Below are positions 1 to 10,311 of a stretch of DNA of 42,436 nucleotides, piece after piece. The translations under genes were made by a program, and so were the position numbers. Origin of the DNA: Nitrospirota bacterium (GTDB lineage: Bacteria > Nitrospirota > Thermodesulfovibrionia > Thermodesulfovibrionales > UBA6898); contig JACRMT010000020.1 of assembly GCA_016214855.1 (NCBI GenBank), positions 1 through 42,436 of the forward strand, given 5' to 3'. The first letter of the stretch is position 1; each line of letters opens with the position of its first letter. Below the pieces are notes generated by a model. The model was not told the origin of the DNA. It saw only the letters and a program-made list of their open reading frames with translations, and did no database searches.

Positions 1-1
1 A

Positions 2-142
2 GAGATGGTGATGCCTGGAGACAACGTCAGCATGACGGTAGAGCTGATCTCACCGATAGCGATGGAGAAGGAACTGAGGTTCGCAATCAGGGAAGGTGGC
101 CGCACGGTTGGTGCCGGTGTCGTCACCGAGGTCATGGTATAA
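2..142 (+). CDS. tuf: Elongation factor Tu, C-terminal fragment
   Basis: This is the last 46 codons of EF-Tu, the GTPase that delivers aminoacyl-tRNA to the ribosome; the 5' part lies outside the window. The frame ending in TAA at 140-142 reads through the beta-barrel domain 3 of EF-Tu, with the family ending [13 protein letters not shown] near the C-terminus. It sits two bases before rpsJ, the usual order at the start of the S10 operon. Identity is clear from the conserved C-terminal motif. Confidence 0.93.
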   Translation, partial: EMVMPGDNVSMTVELISPIAMEKELRFAIREGGRTVGAGVVTEVMV

Positions 143-144
143 AC

Positions 145-450
145 GTGAATCAGAAGATAAGAATAAAATTACGGGCATACGACCATAAGGTCCTTGACCA
201 GTCACTGAAAGAGATTGTGGATACTGCGCAGCGTACAGGCGCACGTGTTGCCGGGCCAATCCCCCTGCCCACGCATATCAGCAAAATTACCGTGTTGCGG
301 TCTGTTCATGTTGACAAGAAGTCAAGGGAGCAGTTTGAGATTCGGACACATAAAAGACTGATCGATATACATGATGCAACGCCGCAGACCGTTGATGCGC
401 TCATGAAGCTTGAGCTGGCGGCTGGCGTTGATGTGGAGATAAAATTATGA
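145..450 (+). CDS. rpsJ: 30S ribosomal protein S10
   Basis: This 101-residue protein is a small-subunit head protein that also acts as NusE in transcription antitermination. It begins [16 protein letters not shown] and contains the S10 signature around [20 protein letters not shown]. The start is GTG, two bases after the tuf stop. Its stop overlaps the rplC start by four bases, so translation of the two genes is probably coupled. Confidence 0.97.
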   Translation: MNQKIRIKLRAYDHKVLDQSLKEIVDTAQRTGARVAGPIPLPTHISKITVLRSVHVDKKSREQFEIRTHKRLIDIHDATPQTVDALMKLELAAGVDVEIKL

Positions 451-1061
451 CAGGTATTCTTGGCAGAAAGCTTGGGATGACCCAGGTTTTTGATGAAAGC
501 GGCAGGATATATCCTGTAACTGTTATAGAGGCAGGACCGTGCTGCGTAGTTCAGATTAAGACAAAAGAAAATGATGGATACGAGGCGATCAAGGTCGGCT
601 TTGGCGAAATCAAGAAAGAAAAGAATGTGAATAGGCCCATGAAGGGCATGTTCAAAAAGGCGGGAACAGCATCTTATCGGCTCCTCAAAGAGTTCCCTAT
701 GGCTGACCTGAAGGTGGGTGAGATGATTACAGCCGAAAAGTTTCAGAAAGGTGATCTCATCTCGGTAGCGGGCGTGTCGAAGGGCAAGGGATTTCAGGGC
801 GTAATGAAGAGGCACAATTACTCAGGCGGTCCGGCTTCGCATGGATCGACATCCTACAGAGAGGTCGGCTCTATCGGTGCAAGCTCTTTCCCTTCCAGGG
901 TTTGGAAGAATAAGGGGATGCCAGGGCATATGGGATCCGAGCTCATTACGGTCAAAAATCTGAAGGTTGTTGATGTTAAGGCTGAGCAGAACCTTATTCT
1001 TGTTTTGGGTGCAGTTCCTGGATCAAAAGGGACATATCTCGAAATCAGAAAGGAAAACTAA
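447..1061 (+). CDS. rplC: 50S ribosomal protein L3
   Basis: L3 (204 residues) binds 23S rRNA near the peptidyl transferase centre and is an early assembly protein. The sequence opens [15 protein letters not shown] and has the central loop [18 protein letters not shown] typical of bacterial L3. The ATG overlaps the end of rpsJ by four bases, and rplD begins immediately after its stop. Confidence 0.97.
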   Translation: MTGILGRKLGMTQVFDESGRIYPVTVIEAGPCCVVQIKTKENDGYEAIKVGFGEIKKEKNVNRPMKGMFKKAGTASYRLLKEFPMADLKVGEMITAEKFQKGDLISVAGVSKGKGFQGVMKRHNYSGGPASHGSTSYREVGSIGASSFPSRVWKNKGMPGHMGSELITVKNLKVVDVKAEQNLILVLGAVPGSKGTYLEIRKEN

Positions 1062-1062
1062 G

Positions 1063-1692
1063 ATGGCAGAGATCGATATAAAAGATAAGAATAACTCATC
1101 TGTTGGCAAAATAGCCCTTCCTGAAACTGTTTTCAGTGTATCAGCAAGGCAGGGAGCTGTTCACGACGCCATTGTCAATTTCCTGGCAAACCAGCGTCAG
1201 GGGACTGCTGCTACAAAGACCAAGGGTCTTGTCAGCGGCGGAGGGAAAAAACCGTATAAGCAGAAGGGTACAGGGCGGGCACGAGCTGGCAGCAGCCGCT
1301 CGCCTCTCTGGAAGGGTGGAGGCACAGTATTCGGACCTCAGCCGAGAGATTACTCCTACAGCCTGCCGAAAAAGGCAAAAAGGGTTGCTCTGCATAGTGC
1401 GCTTTCGGCAAAGCTTTCTGATGGAGAGATAATGGTTATAGACAGCATATCCCTGGATAGACCATGCACTAAGGATATCCTTGCGCTTCTCAAGAACCTT
1501 GGGCTTGAAGGGAAGTCAACACTTATTGTTATGCCTGAGAAGAATGACAACGTTGTTCTTTCAGCAAGGAATATCCCCGGAGTCAAGGTTGCCAGAGTGA
1601 CAGACCTCAATACCTATGAAGTGGCAGTGCATCATATAGTGCTGATCACAAAGCAGGCTGTTGAGATGCTTGCGGAGGCGAAAAAGAAATGA
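1063..1692 (+). CDS. rplD: 50S ribosomal protein L4
   Basis: L4 (209 residues from the ATG at 1063) lines the peptide exit tunnel and in some bacteria autoregulates the S10 operon. The extended tunnel loop is visible as KPYKQKGTGRARAGSSRSP. The open frame extends upstream into rplC, but 1063 is preferred because the protein then starts MAEIDIKDK, directly after the rplC stop. It overlaps rplW by four bases. Confidence 0.96.
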   Translation: MAEIDIKDKNNSSVGKIALPETVFSVSARQGAVHDAIVNFLANQRQGTAATKTKGLVSGGGKKPYKQKGTGRARAGSSRSPLWKGGGTVFGPQPRDYSYSLPKKAKRVALHSALSAKLSDGEIMVIDSISLDRPCTKDILALLKNLGLEGKSTLIVMPEKNDNVVLSARNIPGVKVARVTDLNTYEVAVHHIVLITKQAVEMLAEAKKK

Positions 1693-1979
1693 AAAATGTT
1701 TTTGACGTGATCAAGCGGCCTCTGTTTACTGAAAAAGGAAGCAGCCTTAAAGAGGCAGAGAATAAGGTGCTGATTGAAGTTGCAAGAGAATCAAATAAGA
1801 TAGAGATCAAGAAGGCGGTCGAAGAACTGTTTAAAGTAAAGGTCGAGAAAGTAGCAACCATAAAGGCCCATGGCAAGATGAAGAAATATGGCAAGTTCGC
1901 CGGTAAGACATCTGACCGTAAAAAGGCTCTTATTACCCTCAAAGAGGGCGAAAAACTCGACTTCATCGAGGGTGTATAA
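1689..1979 (+). CDS. rplW: 50S ribosomal protein L23
   Basis: L23 (96 residues) sits at the exit-tunnel opening and is the docking point for trigger factor and SRP. The pattern [16 protein letters not shown] at the N-terminus and the [18 protein letters not shown] region are typical. The gene overlaps rplD by four bases and shares one base with the rplB start (TAATG arrangement). Confidence 0.95.
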   Translation: MKNVFDVIKRPLFTEKGSSLKEAENKVLIEVARESNKIEIKKAVEELFKVKVEKVATIKAHGKMKKYGKFAGKTSDRKKALITLKEGEKLDFIEGV

Positions 1980-2797
1980 TGGGAATAAAAAAATATAAAC
2001 CGACATCTCCAGGTAGACGATTTCGTACGGTTATGGACTATGCTGAGCTGACCACAGACAAGCCGCTTAAGGCCTTGGTCACGAACCTGAAAAAAACAGG
2101 TGGAAGAAATAATCTCGGTCGTGTGACAGCATGGCAGAGAGGCGGCGGCAACAGGACAAAATACAGGATTATCGATTTCAAGAGAGATAAGGTTGGTGTG
2201 CCTGCTACGGTTGCCACGATTGAATATGACCCAAACAGGTCAGCCCGTATCGCGCTTCTGAGCTATAGAGATGGCGACAAGCGTTATATCATTTCTCCGG
2301 TTGGTCTTGGTGTCGGCGACGAGCTCGTTTCAGGCAGGGGGGCCGAGATAAAGGTCGGCAATGCCCTTCCTCTTGGCGATATGCCGCTGGGCACATTTAT
2401 TCATAATATCGAGCTCAAATCGGGTCAGGGTGCAAAGATGGTAAGGAGCGCAGGGACTTCTGCGCAGCTGATTGCCAAGGAAGAAGACTATGTCCAGATC
2501 AAGATGCCGTCCGGTGAAGTAAGGAAGGTGCTTTCCCGCTGTATGGCAACTGTTGGCCAGGTAAGCAACCCTGAACATGAGAATATCTCCTTTGGTAAGG
2601 CGGGCAGATCGCGTTGGGTCGGGAAGAGGCCTCATGTGAGAGGTGTTGTAATGAATCCTGTCGATCATCCGCTTGGCGGTGGAGAGGGACGAAGCTCCGG
2701 CGGAAGGCCTCCGTGTACCCCTTGGGGCGTGCCTGAGGGAATCAAGACGAGGCGCAATAAACGGACGAATACGTTCATAGTCAAGAGGAGGAAGTAA
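1979..2797 (+). CDS. rplB: 50S ribosomal protein L2
   Basis: L2 (272 residues, normal length) is required for subunit joining and peptidyl transferase activity. It begins [20 protein letters not shown], and the C-terminal RNA-binding segment [18 protein letters not shown] contains the conserved histidine region. The start overlaps the rplW stop, and rpsS follows after one base. Confidence 0.97.
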   Translation: MGIKKYKPTSPGRRFRTVMDYAELTTDKPLKALVTNLKKTGGRNNLGRVTAWQRGGGNRTKYRIIDFKRDKVGVPATVATIEYDPNRSARIALLSYRDGDKRYIISPVGLGVGDELVSGRGAEIKVGNALPLGDMPLGTFIHNIELKSGQGAKMVRSAGTSAQLIAKEEDYVQIKMPSGEVRKVLSRCMATVGQVSNPEHENISFGKAGRSRWVGKRPHVRGVVMNPVDHPLGGGEGRSSGGRPPCTPWGVPEGIKTRRNKRTNTFIVKRRK

Positions 2798-2798
2798 A

Positions 2799-3083
2799 TT
2801 GCCACGGTCACTAAAAAAAGGTCCATTCGTGGAAGAAAAACTGCTGAAGCGGCAGCAGGAAATGGTCGCTTCTGGCGATAAGAAGCTTATTAAGACCTGG
2901 TCGAGGCGCTCTGTGATATTACCTGAATTTATAGGGTATACCTTTGCAGTGCATAATGGCAGAAAATTTATCCCGGTCTACGTAACGGAAAATATGGTCG
3001 GGCATAAGCTCGGCGAATTTTCTCCTACAAGAACATTCAAGGGCCATTCAGGCTCAGGAAAGACTACTACGGTAAAGGGCTGA
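2799..3083 (+). CDS. rpsS: 30S ribosomal protein S19
   Basis: S19 (94 residues) is a head protein contacting the A-site finger and S13. It reads [17 protein letters not shown] at the N-terminus and [16 protein letters not shown] at the end, both family signatures. The start codon is TTG at 2799, preceded by a strong AGGAGG-like site that lies inside the end of rplB. Confidence 0.96.
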   Translation: MPRSLKKGPFVEEKLLKRQQEMVASGDKKLIKTWSRRSVILPEFIGYTFAVHNGRKFIPVYVTENMVGHKLGEFSPTRTFKGHSGSGKTTTVKG

Positions 3084-3087
3084 TTCT

Positions 3088-3423
3088 ATGGAGGCAAAAG
3101 CTATTCAGAAGTACGCAAGATTAACGCCGCGCAAAGCGAAGCGGGTGATGGATCTCATCAAGGGCAAGAGGGCAGGGGATGCGCTCATATCTCTGAGGTT
3201 TATGCCGTACAAGGGTGCGCGGTTTATTGAGAAAGTTCTGAAATCCGCGATGTCGAATGCGGAACAGAAGAGCACGAACACGGATTCGGAAACATGGGTG
3301 ATCAGCAGGGCTGTTGCTGATGCAGGATCTACCATGAAAAGGATTGAACAGAGATCAATGGGCAGATCGAATGTGATCAAGAAGCGGTCCTGCCACATAA
3401 CGCTGGTATTAACCGAAGAATAA
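3088..3423 (+). CDS. rplV: 50S ribosomal protein L22
   Basis: L22 (111 residues) binds all domains of 23S rRNA, and its beta-hairpin reaches the exit tunnel. The sequence [18 protein letters not shown] and the ending [20 protein letters not shown] match the family. It starts with ATG four bases after the rpsS stop. Confidence 0.95.
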   Translation: MEAKAIQKYARLTPRKAKRVMDLIKGKRAGDALISLRFMPYKGARFIEKVLKSAMSNAEQKSTNTDSETWVISRAVADAGSTMKRIEQRSMGRSNVIKKRSCHITLVLTEE

Positions 3424-3436
3424 TCAGGAGGAGATT

Positions 3437-4099
3437 TTGGGCCAGAAGACACATCCGATAGGAAACAGACTGGGCATTACCAAGACATGGGATTCAAGAT
3501 GGTATCTCAAGAAAGGATATGCTGACCAGCTGCTCGAGGACATTGCGATCCGCAAGGAGATTAAAAAGAGGCTGTTCCATGCAGGTGTGTCGAAGATCGA
3601 GATCGAGCGCGCAGGCCAGAAGATCAGACTCATCATTTTTACTGCCCGCCCCGGCATTATTATCGGGAAGAAGGGCTCTGAGGTGGAGAAGCTTCGTAAG
3701 GATGTCGAGGCAATGAGCGGCAAACAGGCTTCCGTCGATATCAAGGAGATCAGAAAACCTGAGATCGATGCTCAGCTGGTTGCTGAAAATATTGCCCTGC
3801 AGCTCGAAAAGAGGGTTGCCTTCAGACGTGCAATGAAGAAGTCTGTATCTTCTGCGATGCGGTTTGGTGCTCTTGGCATCAAGATAACCTGCTCGGGCAG
3901 ATTGGCCGGAGCTGAGATAGCAAGGACGGAATGGTATCGCGAGGGAAGGGTGCCTCTGCATACGTTCAGGGCGGATATCAACTTTGGTTTCGCTCAGGCC
4001 CGGACAACCTTTGGAATCATTGGCGTCAAGGTTTGGGTCTATCTTGGAGATGTGCTGCCTGAAGTGGCCAAGACTGAAGCCCAGGCAGCTGCGATATAA
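3437..4099 (+). CDS. rpsC: 30S ribosomal protein S3
   Basis: S3 (220 residues) forms part of the mRNA entry channel and helicase. It begins [20 protein letters not shown], has a KH-domain GxxG loop in [15 protein letters not shown], and the C-terminal [19 protein letters not shown] block. TTG at 3437 is the start, with an AGGAGGAG ribosome binding site just upstream. Confidence 0.97.
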   Translation: MGQKTHPIGNRLGITKTWDSRWYLKKGYADQLLEDIAIRKEIKKRLFHAGVSKIEIERAGQKIRLIIFTARPGIIIGKKGSEVEKLRKDVEAMSGKQASVDIKEIRKPEIDAQLVAENIALQLEKRVAFRRAMKKSVSSAMRFGALGIKITCSGRLAGAEIARTEWYREGRVPLHTFRADINFGFAQARTTFGIIGVKVWVYLGDVLPEVAKTEAQAAAI

Positions 4100-4111
4100 G
4101 GGGTATACGTT

Positions 4112-4531
4112 ATGTTAATGCCGAAGAAAGTCAAATTCAGAAAGATGCAGAAGGGAAATATGAACGGCAAGGCCTATCGCGGGTCTGATGTTTCCTTCGG
4201 AGAGTTCGGGCTTAAGGCCATGGAGCCTGGCTGGATAACCTCGCGACAGATCGAGGCAGCAAGAATTGCGATCAATCGGCATGTGAAGAGGGGTTGTAAG
4301 GTCTGGATCAGAATTTTCCCTGACAAGCCAATTACCAAGAAGCCTGCTGAAACAAGAATGGGTAAGGGAAAGGGTGCTCTGGAGTATTGGGTGGCGGTAG
4401 TTAAGCCGGGAAGGATCATCTATGAGATGTCAGGCGTAACCGAAGATGTTGCAAAAGAAGCCTTAAGGCTTGCGTCTCACAAGCTTCCCCTGTCAATGAA
4501 GTTTGTTAAGAGGGAGGAGAGCGTACAATGA
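4112..4531 (+). CDS. rplP: 50S ribosomal protein L16
   Basis: L16 (139 residues) organises the A-site region of the large subunit. It starts [15 protein letters not shown] and contains [20 protein letters not shown] and [18 protein letters not shown], the standard L16 motifs. Its end overlaps rpmC by four bases. Confidence 0.97.
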   Translation: MLMPKKVKFRKMQKGNMNGKAYRGSDVSFGEFGLKAMEPGWITSRQIEAARIAINRHVKRGCKVWIRIFPDKPITKKPAETRMGKGKGALEYWVAVVKPGRIIYEMSGVTEDVAKEALRLASHKLPLSMKFVKREESVQ

Positions 4532-4725
4532 AGGCTGCAGAGTTACGCGAAGTAACAGTAGAAGAGCTCAGGAAGAAGGAGCAGGACCTGAGAAAAGAGC
4601 TCTTTAACCTCAGATTCCAGCAGGCAACGGGAGAGATCGAAAATCCTATGCGTATCCGTGCGATCAAAAAAAGCATTGCAAAGATATTGACCGTAATAAC
4701 TGAGAAGAGCAAAAAGGCTTCATAA
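4528..4725 (+). CDS. rpmC: 50S ribosomal protein L29
   Basis: This 65-residue alpha-hairpin protein lies next to L23 at the tunnel exit. The sequence [20 protein letters not shown] followed by [19 protein letters not shown] is diagnostic of L29. The ATG overlaps the rplP stop. Confidence 0.95.
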   Translation: MKAAELREVTVEELRKKEQDLRKELFNLRFQQATGEIENPMRIRAIKKSIAKILTVITEKSKKAS

Positions 4726-4745
4726 AAAGGATCTGGAAGGGAACC

Positions 4746-5006
4746 ATGATTAACAAGGTCTATACAGGAAAAGTAGTAAGCAATAAAATGGAGAAAACCG
4801 TTGTCGTAGCGGTAACCAGAATGTTTCAACATCCTGTTTACAAGAAGACGGTGAAGAAGGTCTCTAAGTTCAAGGCCCATGATGAGGTCAACCAGTGTAA
4901 GGTCGGCGATGAGGTTAAGATCACGGAGACACGGCCCATCAGTAAGGACAAAAGATGGATTGTCCTTGAAATTCTTGATAAATCGGCGAGGAGTACCAAA
5001 AAATGA
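4746..5006 (+). CDS. rpsQ: 30S ribosomal protein S17
   Basis: S17 (86 residues) is an OB-fold 16S rRNA-binding protein. It shows [20 protein letters not shown] and the C-terminal [20 protein letters not shown] signatures. It overlaps rplN by four bases, suggesting coupled translation. Confidence 0.95.
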   Translation: MINKVYTGKVVSNKMEKTVVVAVTRMFQHPVYKKTVKKVSKFKAHDEVNQCKVGDEVKITETRPISKDKRWIVLEILDKSARSTKK

Positions 5007-5371
5007 TCCAGATGAGCAGCGTCCTTGAGGTAGCAGACAATTCAGGAGCTAAAAGGGTCTCGTGTATAAAGGTCCTTGGCGGATCAAAGAGGCGGTATGC
5101 CGGGCTCGGGGACGTTATAGTCGTCAGCGTCAAAGAGGCAATACCCGAAGGGAACGTCAAGAAGGGTGCTGTTGTGAAGGGTGTTATCGTGAGGACAAAG
5201 AGAGACTCAAGAAGGCCTGACGGATCATACATTCGCTTTGACCAGAATGCAGTCGTCCTGATCAATGCCCAGGGCGAGCCCATTGGAACAAGAATTTTCG
5301 GACCAGTCGCAAGAGAGCTAAGATGGAAAGAGTATATGAAGATAATTTCCCTTGCTCCTGAAGTGCTGTAG
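5003..5371 (+). CDS. rplN: 50S ribosomal protein L14
   Basis: L14 (122 residues) forms intersubunit bridges with 16S rRNA. It begins [19 protein letters not shown] and ends [18 protein letters not shown], as expected for bacterial L14. The length is standard, and the start lies within the end of rpsQ. Confidence 0.97.
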   Translation: MIQMSSVLEVADNSGAKRVSCIKVLGGSKRRYAGLGDVIVVSVKEAIPEGNVKKGAVVKGVIVRTKRDSRRPDGSYIRFDQNAVVLINAQGEPIGTRIFGPVARELRWKEYMKIISLAPEVL

Positions 5372-5379
5372 GAGGAGAG

Positions 5380-5697
5380 ATGAGCTTAGGAATAAAGAAA
5401 GAAGATGCCGTGGTTATTATTGCCGGCAAGGAGAAGGGTAAAAAAGGCCGTGTCCTTGCTGTCAACAGGGATAAGCATCAGGTCCTTGTCGAGAAGATCA
5501 ATATCATCAAGAAACATATGAAGCCGAACAAGAAGTATTCACAGGGCGGCATTATCGAGAAAGAGGCACCGGTCCATATATCCAATGTCCTTCTTTCCTG
5601 TCCCAAGTGCAGCAAGGCAACGAAGGTGGCTGCGACTGTCCTTGACAGCGGCGAAAAGCACAGGACATGCAAAAAATGCAAGGAGGTCATTGACTGA
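5380..5697 (+). CDS. rplX: 50S ribosomal protein L24
   Basis: L24 (105 residues) initiates large-subunit assembly. A KOW motif is visible in [17 protein letters not shown]. The C-terminal part contains CPKC and CKKC pairs, so this is the cysteine-containing form of L24, probably able to bind zinc. A strong GGAGGAG site precedes the ATG. Confidence 0.95.
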   Translation: MSLGIKKEDAVVIIAGKEKGKKGRVLAVNRDKHQVLVEKINIIKKHMKPNKKYSQGGIIEKEAPVHISNVLLSCPKCSKATKVAATVLDSGEKHRTCKKCKEVID

Positions 5698-5699
5698 TA

Positions 5700-6242
5700 A
5701 TGACTCCACGACTGAAAGAAAAATATATCAAAGAGATCATCCCTGCCATGATGAAAGAGTTTTCATATGGCAATATCATGGAAGTCCCCAAGGTTCAAAA
5801 AATTGTACTGAACGTAGGGCTTGGCGAGGCTATCCAGAACATCAAGCTTCTTGAGGCAGCGCAGAAGGAACTTGCGACGATCACCGGCCAGAAGCCGGTT
5901 GTCTGTAAGGCGAAGAAGTCAATCGCAACTTTCAAACTCAGGAAGGATATGCCGATAGGCTGCAAGGTCACGCTGAGGGACCGATCCATGTATGAGTTTC
6001 TGGACCGATTTATCAGCATTGCTCTGCCGCGAATCAGGGACTTCCGGGGTGTTTCGGGCAAGTCATTTGACGGCAGAGGCAACTATGCCATAGGCCTCAA
6101 GGAGCAGTACATATTCCCTGAGATCGATTATGACAAAGTGGAAATGGTCCACGGACTTGACATAATAGTATGCACATCGGCCAAGACAGACAAGGAGAGC
6201 AAGGCGCTCCTTCGTTACTTCGGCATTCCTTTTAGAAATTAG
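5700..6242 (+). CDS. rplE: 50S ribosomal protein L5
   Basis: L5 (180 residues) binds 5S rRNA in the central protuberance. It starts [20 protein letters not shown] and has [15 protein letters not shown] and [20 protein letters not shown] motifs. The ATG is two bases after the rplX stop. Confidence 0.97.
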   Translation: MTPRLKEKYIKEIIPAMMKEFSYGNIMEVPKVQKIVLNVGLGEAIQNIKLLEAAQKELATITGQKPVVCKAKKSIATFKLRKDMPIGCKVTLRDRSMYEFLDRFISIALPRIRDFRGVSGKSFDGRGNYAIGLKEQYIFPEIDYDKVEMVHGLDIIVCTSAKTDKESKALLRYFGIPFRN

Positions 6243-6256
6243 AGAGGTATTGAAAC

Positions 6257-6442
6257 ATGGCAAAGACATGCATGATAGAAAAGTCAAAGAGGCCACCGAA
6301 ATTTGCGGTTCAGGCCCATAACAGATGCAAGATATGCGGACGGCCGCGTGGCTATCTCAGAAAGTTTGGGATGTGCAGGATCTGTTTTAGACATCAGGCG
6401 CTTCGGGGGCAGATACCCGGCGTTACAAAATCAAGCTGGTAG
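6257..6442 (+). CDS. rpsZ: 30S ribosomal protein S14, zinc-binding type
   Basis: This 61-residue S14 is the short type Z form. It carries two CxxC pairs (CKIC and CRIC) that form a zinc ribbon around the [12 protein letters not shown] segment. It lies between rplE and rpsH, the standard spc-operon position. The symbol rpsN is also used for this gene. Confidence 0.96.
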   Translation: MAKTCMIEKSKRPPKFAVQAHNRCKICGRPRGYLRKFGMCRICFRHQALRGQIPGVTKSSW

Positions 6443-6451
6443 AGGTGACGG

Positions 6452-6847
6452 ATGGTAACTGACCCAATTGCAGATATGCTGACAAGAATAAGGAATTCGG
6501 TCATGATAAAGGCTGAAAAGGTTGATATCCCTGCCTCTAAGATGAAGCTCGAGATCGCGAAGATCATGAAAGAAGAAGGCTTCATAAGGGCATACAAGAT
6601 CCTGAAGGACAAGAAGCAGGGCATCCTGAGGGTTACTCTAAAATACACGGCTGACAATGAGCCTGTGATAAGCGGAATTAAGAAGATAAGCAAGCCGGGA
6701 AGAAGGGTCTATGTTGGTCACGATACAGTTCCTATGGTGATGGGCGGAGTGGGTATTTCCGTAATGACTACTTCCAAGGGCCTTATGAGCGACAGGACAT
6801 GCCGCCGCGAGAATGTCGGCGGTGAAGTGCTCTGCTATATCTGGTAA
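6452..6847 (+). CDS. rpsH: 30S ribosomal protein S8
   Basis: S8 (131 residues) binds helix 21 of 16S rRNA and in some bacteria represses the spc operon. It begins [20 protein letters not shown] and ends with the G-[IV]-[SM]-V-M-T-T-S-K-G-L-M-[ST]-D pattern typical of S8. The start is ATG at 6452. Confidence 0.96.
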   Translation: MVTDPIADMLTRIRNSVMIKAEKVDIPASKMKLEIAKIMKEEGFIRAYKILKDKKQGILRVTLKYTADNEPVISGIKKISKPGRRVYVGHDTVPMVMGGVGISVMTTSKGLMSDRTCRRENVGGEVLCYIW

Positions 6848-6860
6848 AAGGAGAAGCGGA

Positions 6861-7403
6861 ATGTCAAGAATCGGAAAGAAGCCAGTAGATATTCCATCAG
6901 GAGTGAATATCACATTGCTGGATAATACGATAAAGGTGAAGGGGCCAAAAGGAGAACTGCAGTGGGCTCACCCTTTTGGCACAAAAGTATCAGTTGCTGC
7001 CAGCAGTATTGTTGTCGAGCGTGCTGATGATACCAAGAAGAACAAAGCGCTGCACGGCCTTACGAGAAACCTGATCTCTAACATGGTGACGGGCGTGACG
7101 ACCGGTTATCAGAGAGTTCTTGACATAGTAGGTGTCGGATACAGGGCCCAGGTTCAGGGGAATAAGATTGTCATGACCCTTGGTTATTCTCACCCTGTCG
7201 AATTTTCCCTGCCGGATGGGATCACTGCCGTGGTTGACCAGAAGCAGACACAGATAACCTTGAGTGGAATCGACAAGCAGAAGATCGGGCAGGCTGCAGC
7301 CAATCTTAGGGAATTGAGAAGCCCTGATGCATACAAGGGCAAAGGTGTAAGGTATTCCGGCGAACGGCTAAAACTGAAAGTCGGCAAGACGGGCAAAAAG
7401 TAA
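6861..7403 (+). CDS. rplF: 50S ribosomal protein L6
   Basis: L6 (180 residues from the ATG at 6861) lies near the factor-binding site. It starts SRIGKKPVDIPSGVNI and has the C-terminal SPDAYKGKGVRYSGE signature. The open frame runs further upstream into rpsH, but 6861 is favoured by an AAAGGAG site and by the family N-terminus. Confidence 0.96.
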   Translation: MSRIGKKPVDIPSGVNITLLDNTIKVKGPKGELQWAHPFGTKVSVAASSIVVERADDTKKNKALHGLTRNLISNMVTGVTTGYQRVLDIVGVGYRAQVQGNKIVMTLGYSHPVEFSLPDGITAVVDQKQTQITLSGIDKQKIGQAAANLRELRSPDAYKGKGVRYSGERLKLKVGKTGKK

Positions 7404-7463
7404 CTATCAGCAGCAGTATTTAGCTCATGGACGGAAATCATGGGCTTCAATCAGGAGGATATT

Positions 7464-7823
7464 TTGGCAAACAGTAAAGAGATAGGCAGGAAGAGGCGCC
7501 ATGTGCGCATCAGAAGAAGGGTTGTCGGCACAGCAGAGAAGCCGAGACTTTCTGTATATAGAAGCCTGAATCAGATTTATGCTCAGGTTATCGATGACAC
7601 CAAGGGTGTGACCTTTGTAGCTGCATCGAGCCTTGATGTATCTTTTAAGGGTGCAAAGGGAAAAGGAAGCATTGCGATGGCAAAAGAAGTGGGAAGCCTG
7701 ATCGCAAAAAAGGCTGTTGAAAAAGGGATCAAGCAGATAGTTTTTGACAGAAGCGGGTACCTGTATCATGGAAGGATCAAGGCTCTTGCGGACGGCGCGA
7801 GAGAGGCAGGACTCGAATTTTAA
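7464..7823 (+). CDS. rplR: 50S ribosomal protein L18
   Basis: L18 (119 residues) binds 5S rRNA together with L5. It contains [20 protein letters not shown] near the N-terminus and ends [10 protein letters not shown]. An upstream in-frame ATG exists at 7440, but TTG at 7464 is preferred: it follows a CAGGAGGA site at about 7451-7458 and gives normal family length. Confidence 0.93.
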   Translation: MANSKEIGRKRRHVRIRRRVVGTAEKPRLSVYRSLNQIYAQVIDDTKGVTFVAASSLDVSFKGAKGKGSIAMAKEVGSLIAKKAVEKGIKQIVFDRSGYLYHGRIKALADGAREAGLEF

Positions 7824-7853
7824 TGACGATTCATATTGTTGCAAGGAGGTAAG

Positions 7854-8363
7854 GTGGGAAGGATTGACCCGGAAGGACTGAATCTCAAGGACAAAGTGGT
7901 GTTTATCAATAGAGTCGCCAAGGTCGTCAAGGGCGGGCGAAGGTTCTCGTTCAGCGCCCTCGTTGTAGTCGGAGACGGTGCCGGTACCGTTGGCATAGGT
8001 AAAGGCAAGGCAACCGAGGTTCCTGAGGCTATACGCAAGGCGGTTGAGCAGGCAAAGAAGAGTCTCCTGAAGTTTCCGCTCAAGGAGGGAACAATCCCTC
8101 ATCGTATTATCGGAAAATTTGGAGCGGGAAGCGTTGTTATGAACCCGGCCCAAAAAGGAACAGGACTGATCGCAGGTGGCGCTGTCAGGGCAATCCTCGA
8201 GGTTTCCGGCATCCAGGATATTGTCGCAAAGTCGCTTGGCAGCAATAATCCCTATAACACGGTTAAGGCGACCGTTGATGGTTTGGTGAATCTCAAAGAC
8301 CCTGATGTTGTTTCAAGATTGAGGGGCAGGACTGAAGAGGAAGCACAGGAGGCTGCAATCTGA
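7854..8363 (+). CDS. rpsE: 30S ribosomal protein S5
   Basis: S5 (169 residues) is a decoding-fidelity protein. It has the double-stranded-RNA-binding-like block [20 protein letters not shown] and the loop [20 protein letters not shown]. The likely start is GTG at 7854, with AAGGAGGT immediately upstream; a TTG at 7836 in the same frame is less likely because that ribosome binding site would fall inside the gene. Confidence 0.94.
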   Translation: MGRIDPEGLNLKDKVVFINRVAKVVKGGRRFSFSALVVVGDGAGTVGIGKGKATEVPEAIRKAVEQAKKSLLKFPLKEGTIPHRIIGKFGAGSVVMNPAQKGTGLIAGGAVRAILEVSGIQDIVAKSLGSNNPYNTVKATVDGLVNLKDPDVVSRLRGRTEEEAQEAAI

Positions 8364-8542
8364 TGCTGAAGATAACATTAAGGAGAAGTTATATCGGAAT
8401 CCCTGAGAAGCAGCGCAAGGTTCTTGCGTCACTCGGCCTAAAAAAAATCGGTTGTAGTGTTACTCATGCAGAAAATGAGGCAATCAAGGGAATGGTTCAT
8501 AAAGTCTCTCACCTCGTGGCAGTGGAACGAGCAGATAAATAG
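8363..8542 (+). CDS. rpmD: 50S ribosomal protein L30
   Basis: L30 (59 residues) is a small large-subunit protein. The translation begins [20 protein letters not shown] and continues LASLGLKKIG, matching the family. The ATG shares one base with the rpsE stop codon (TGATG), so it is probably translationally coupled. Confidence 0.94.
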   Translation: MLKITLRRSYIGIPEKQRKVLASLGLKKIGCSVTHAENEAIKGMVHKVSHLVAVERADK

Positions 8543-8560
8543 TTCGGAGGTCGGTGTCCT

Positions 8561-9001
8561 ATGAGAATAGAAGATATACAGCCTGCTGAGGGAAGCAGGA
8601 AAAGAAGAAAGAGAGTCGGCAGAGGTGTCGGGTCTGGACATGGCAAGACGTCCTGTAAGGGTCACAAGGGTCAAAAAGCCCGCTCCGGCGGACCGAAAGG
8701 AGCCGGTTTTGAGGGCGGTCAGATGCCGCTTCAGAGAAGGGTACCTAAAAGGGGTTTTACAAATAACTTCAGGGTCGACTATGCCATTGTGAATCTTGAT
8801 GCCATAGAAAGACTGAGATCAGAAGGCACTATCACCCCTGAACTGCTCTATAGCAAAGGGGTGATTAAGAACATGAAGAGCGGACTTAAGGTTCTCGGTA
8901 ACGGTGCTGTTCAGGGACCCGTTATAGTTCGTGCCATGATTTTTAGCGCATCTGCTGCTGCAAAGATCGAGGCAGCAGGCGGAAAGGCTGAGGTGTTATA
9001 G
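8561..9001 (+). CDS. rplO: 50S ribosomal protein L15
   Basis: L15 (146 residues) is a late-assembly large-subunit protein. The glycine-rich N-terminal region RKRVGRGVGSGHGKTSCKG and the C-terminal SASAAAKIEAAGGKAEVL segment are family hallmarks. It directly precedes secY, as in most bacteria. Confidence 0.96.
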   Translation: MRIEDIQPAEGSRKRRKRVGRGVGSGHGKTSCKGHKGQKARSGGPKGAGFEGGQMPLQRRVPKRGFTNNFRVDYAIVNLDAIERLRSEGTITPELLYSKGVIKNMKSGLKVLGNGAVQGPVIVRAMIFSASAAAKIEAAGGKAEVL

Positions 9002-9003
9002 CT

Positions 9004-10311
9004 TTGACCTTCCTTTCAAGAATACAGAACATATTTAAGGTCGAGGAGCTTAAGAACCGCATCTTTTTCACACTTGCCCTCCTCACCGTATATAGAATAG
9101 GCTGCCATATACCAACTCCCGGAATTAACGGAGAGGAGCTGAGCAAGTTCCTGACGCAAAACGCCGGTGCATTCATGGGCTTTTTTGATATGTTCTCGGG
9201 AGGTGCTCTCTCAAGGGTTACCATCTTCGCTCTCGGCATTATGCCCTACATCAGCGCTTCGATCATTATGCAGCTCCTTACGGTGGTTATTCCGTCCATC
9301 GGCAAGCTTGCAAAGGAAGGCGAGGCCGGCAGAAAAAAGATCGTTAAATACACTCGGTACGGCACGGTCGTCATTGCGGCTATTCAGTCATTTGGCATAG
9401 CCGCAGGACTTGAGAAAATGCAGGGCGGCCTGTTTGTACAGAATCCCGGGATTGCCTTCAAGTTGATCACCATGATTACGCTTACGTCAGGCACGGCTTT
9501 TATCATGTGGCTCGGTGAGCAGATTACAGAGCGCGGCATCGGAAATGGGATCTCGCTCATTATCTTTGCGGGAATTGTAGCCAGGTTTCCCAATGCCATT
9601 GTCGATACCATTCGTCTTATCCAGGCCGGCGAGCTGAATCTCTTTTTTGTGATATTCCTTGTTGTAATAATGGTGGGAGTAGTTGCCGCAATTATTATGC
9701 TTGAACGAGGACAGAGAAAAATACCAGTTCAGTACGCAAAACGCGTGGTGGGAAAGAAAGTCTATGGAGGCCAGTCTACTCACCTTCCGCTTAAGGTCAA
9801 TACCGCTGGCGTAATTCCACCTATCTTTGCATCGTCAATTATCATGTTCCCGGCGACCGTCGCTGGATTTATTGAGATCCCCTGGGTGCAGGCCTTTGCA
9901 AAGCAGCTTTCACCGGGAACAATTATTTATACCATGCTCTATGTCAGTATGATATTCTTCTTCGCTTATTTCTACACAGCTATTGTGTTCAATCCTGTTG
10001 ATATTGCCGACAACCTTAAGAAATATGGCGGCTTTGTTCCTGGCATCCGACCAGGCCAGAAAACGTCAGAGTATCTCTATAAAGTGCTGTCGAGGTTAAC
10101 GTTCGTAGGTGCGATCTATCTGGCAGTTGTATGCGTTATACCGGAAGTGCTTATACGAAGATTTAATGTGCCTTTTTACTTTGGAGGTACATCGTTGCTT
10201 ATTGCCGTAGGAGTAGCGCTGGATACGGTATCCCAGATCGAGTCACACCTCGTCACCCGCTCATACGAAGGATTTCTTAAAAAGGGCAGGATCCGGGGAA
10301 GAAAGAGCTAG
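9004..10311 (+). CDS. secY: Protein translocase subunit SecY
   Basis: SecY (435 residues) is the central pore of the SecYEG translocon in the inner membrane. About ten hydrophobic segments are visible. Typical features are the plug-region FDMFSGGALSR, the loop TRYGTVVIAAIQSFGIA and the cytosolic loop GRKIPVQYAKR-like stretch GQRKIPVQYAKRVVG. The start is TTG at 9004, two bases after the rplO stop. adk, which usually follows, is absent. Confidence 0.97.
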   Translation: MTFLSRIQNIFKVEELKNRIFFTLALLTVYRIGCHIPTPGINGEELSKFLTQNAGAFMGFFDMFSGGALSRVTIFALGIMPYISASIIMQLLTVVIPSIGKLAKEGEAGRKKIVKYTRYGTVVIAAIQSFGIAAGLEKMQGGLFVQNPGIAFKLITMITLTSGTAFIMWLGEQITERGIGNGISLIIFAGIVARFPNAIVDTIRLIQAGELNLFFVIFLVVIMVGVVAAIIMLERGQRKIPVQYAKRVVGKKVYGGQSTHLPLKVNTAGVIPPIFASSIIMFPATVAGFIEIPWVQAFAKQLSPGTIIYTMLYVSMIFFFAYFYTAIVFNPVDIADNLKKYGGFVPGIRPGQKTSEYLYKVLSRLTFVGAIYLAVVCVIPEVLIRRFNVPFYFGGTSLLIAVGVALDTVSQIESHLVTRSYEGFLKKGRIRGRKS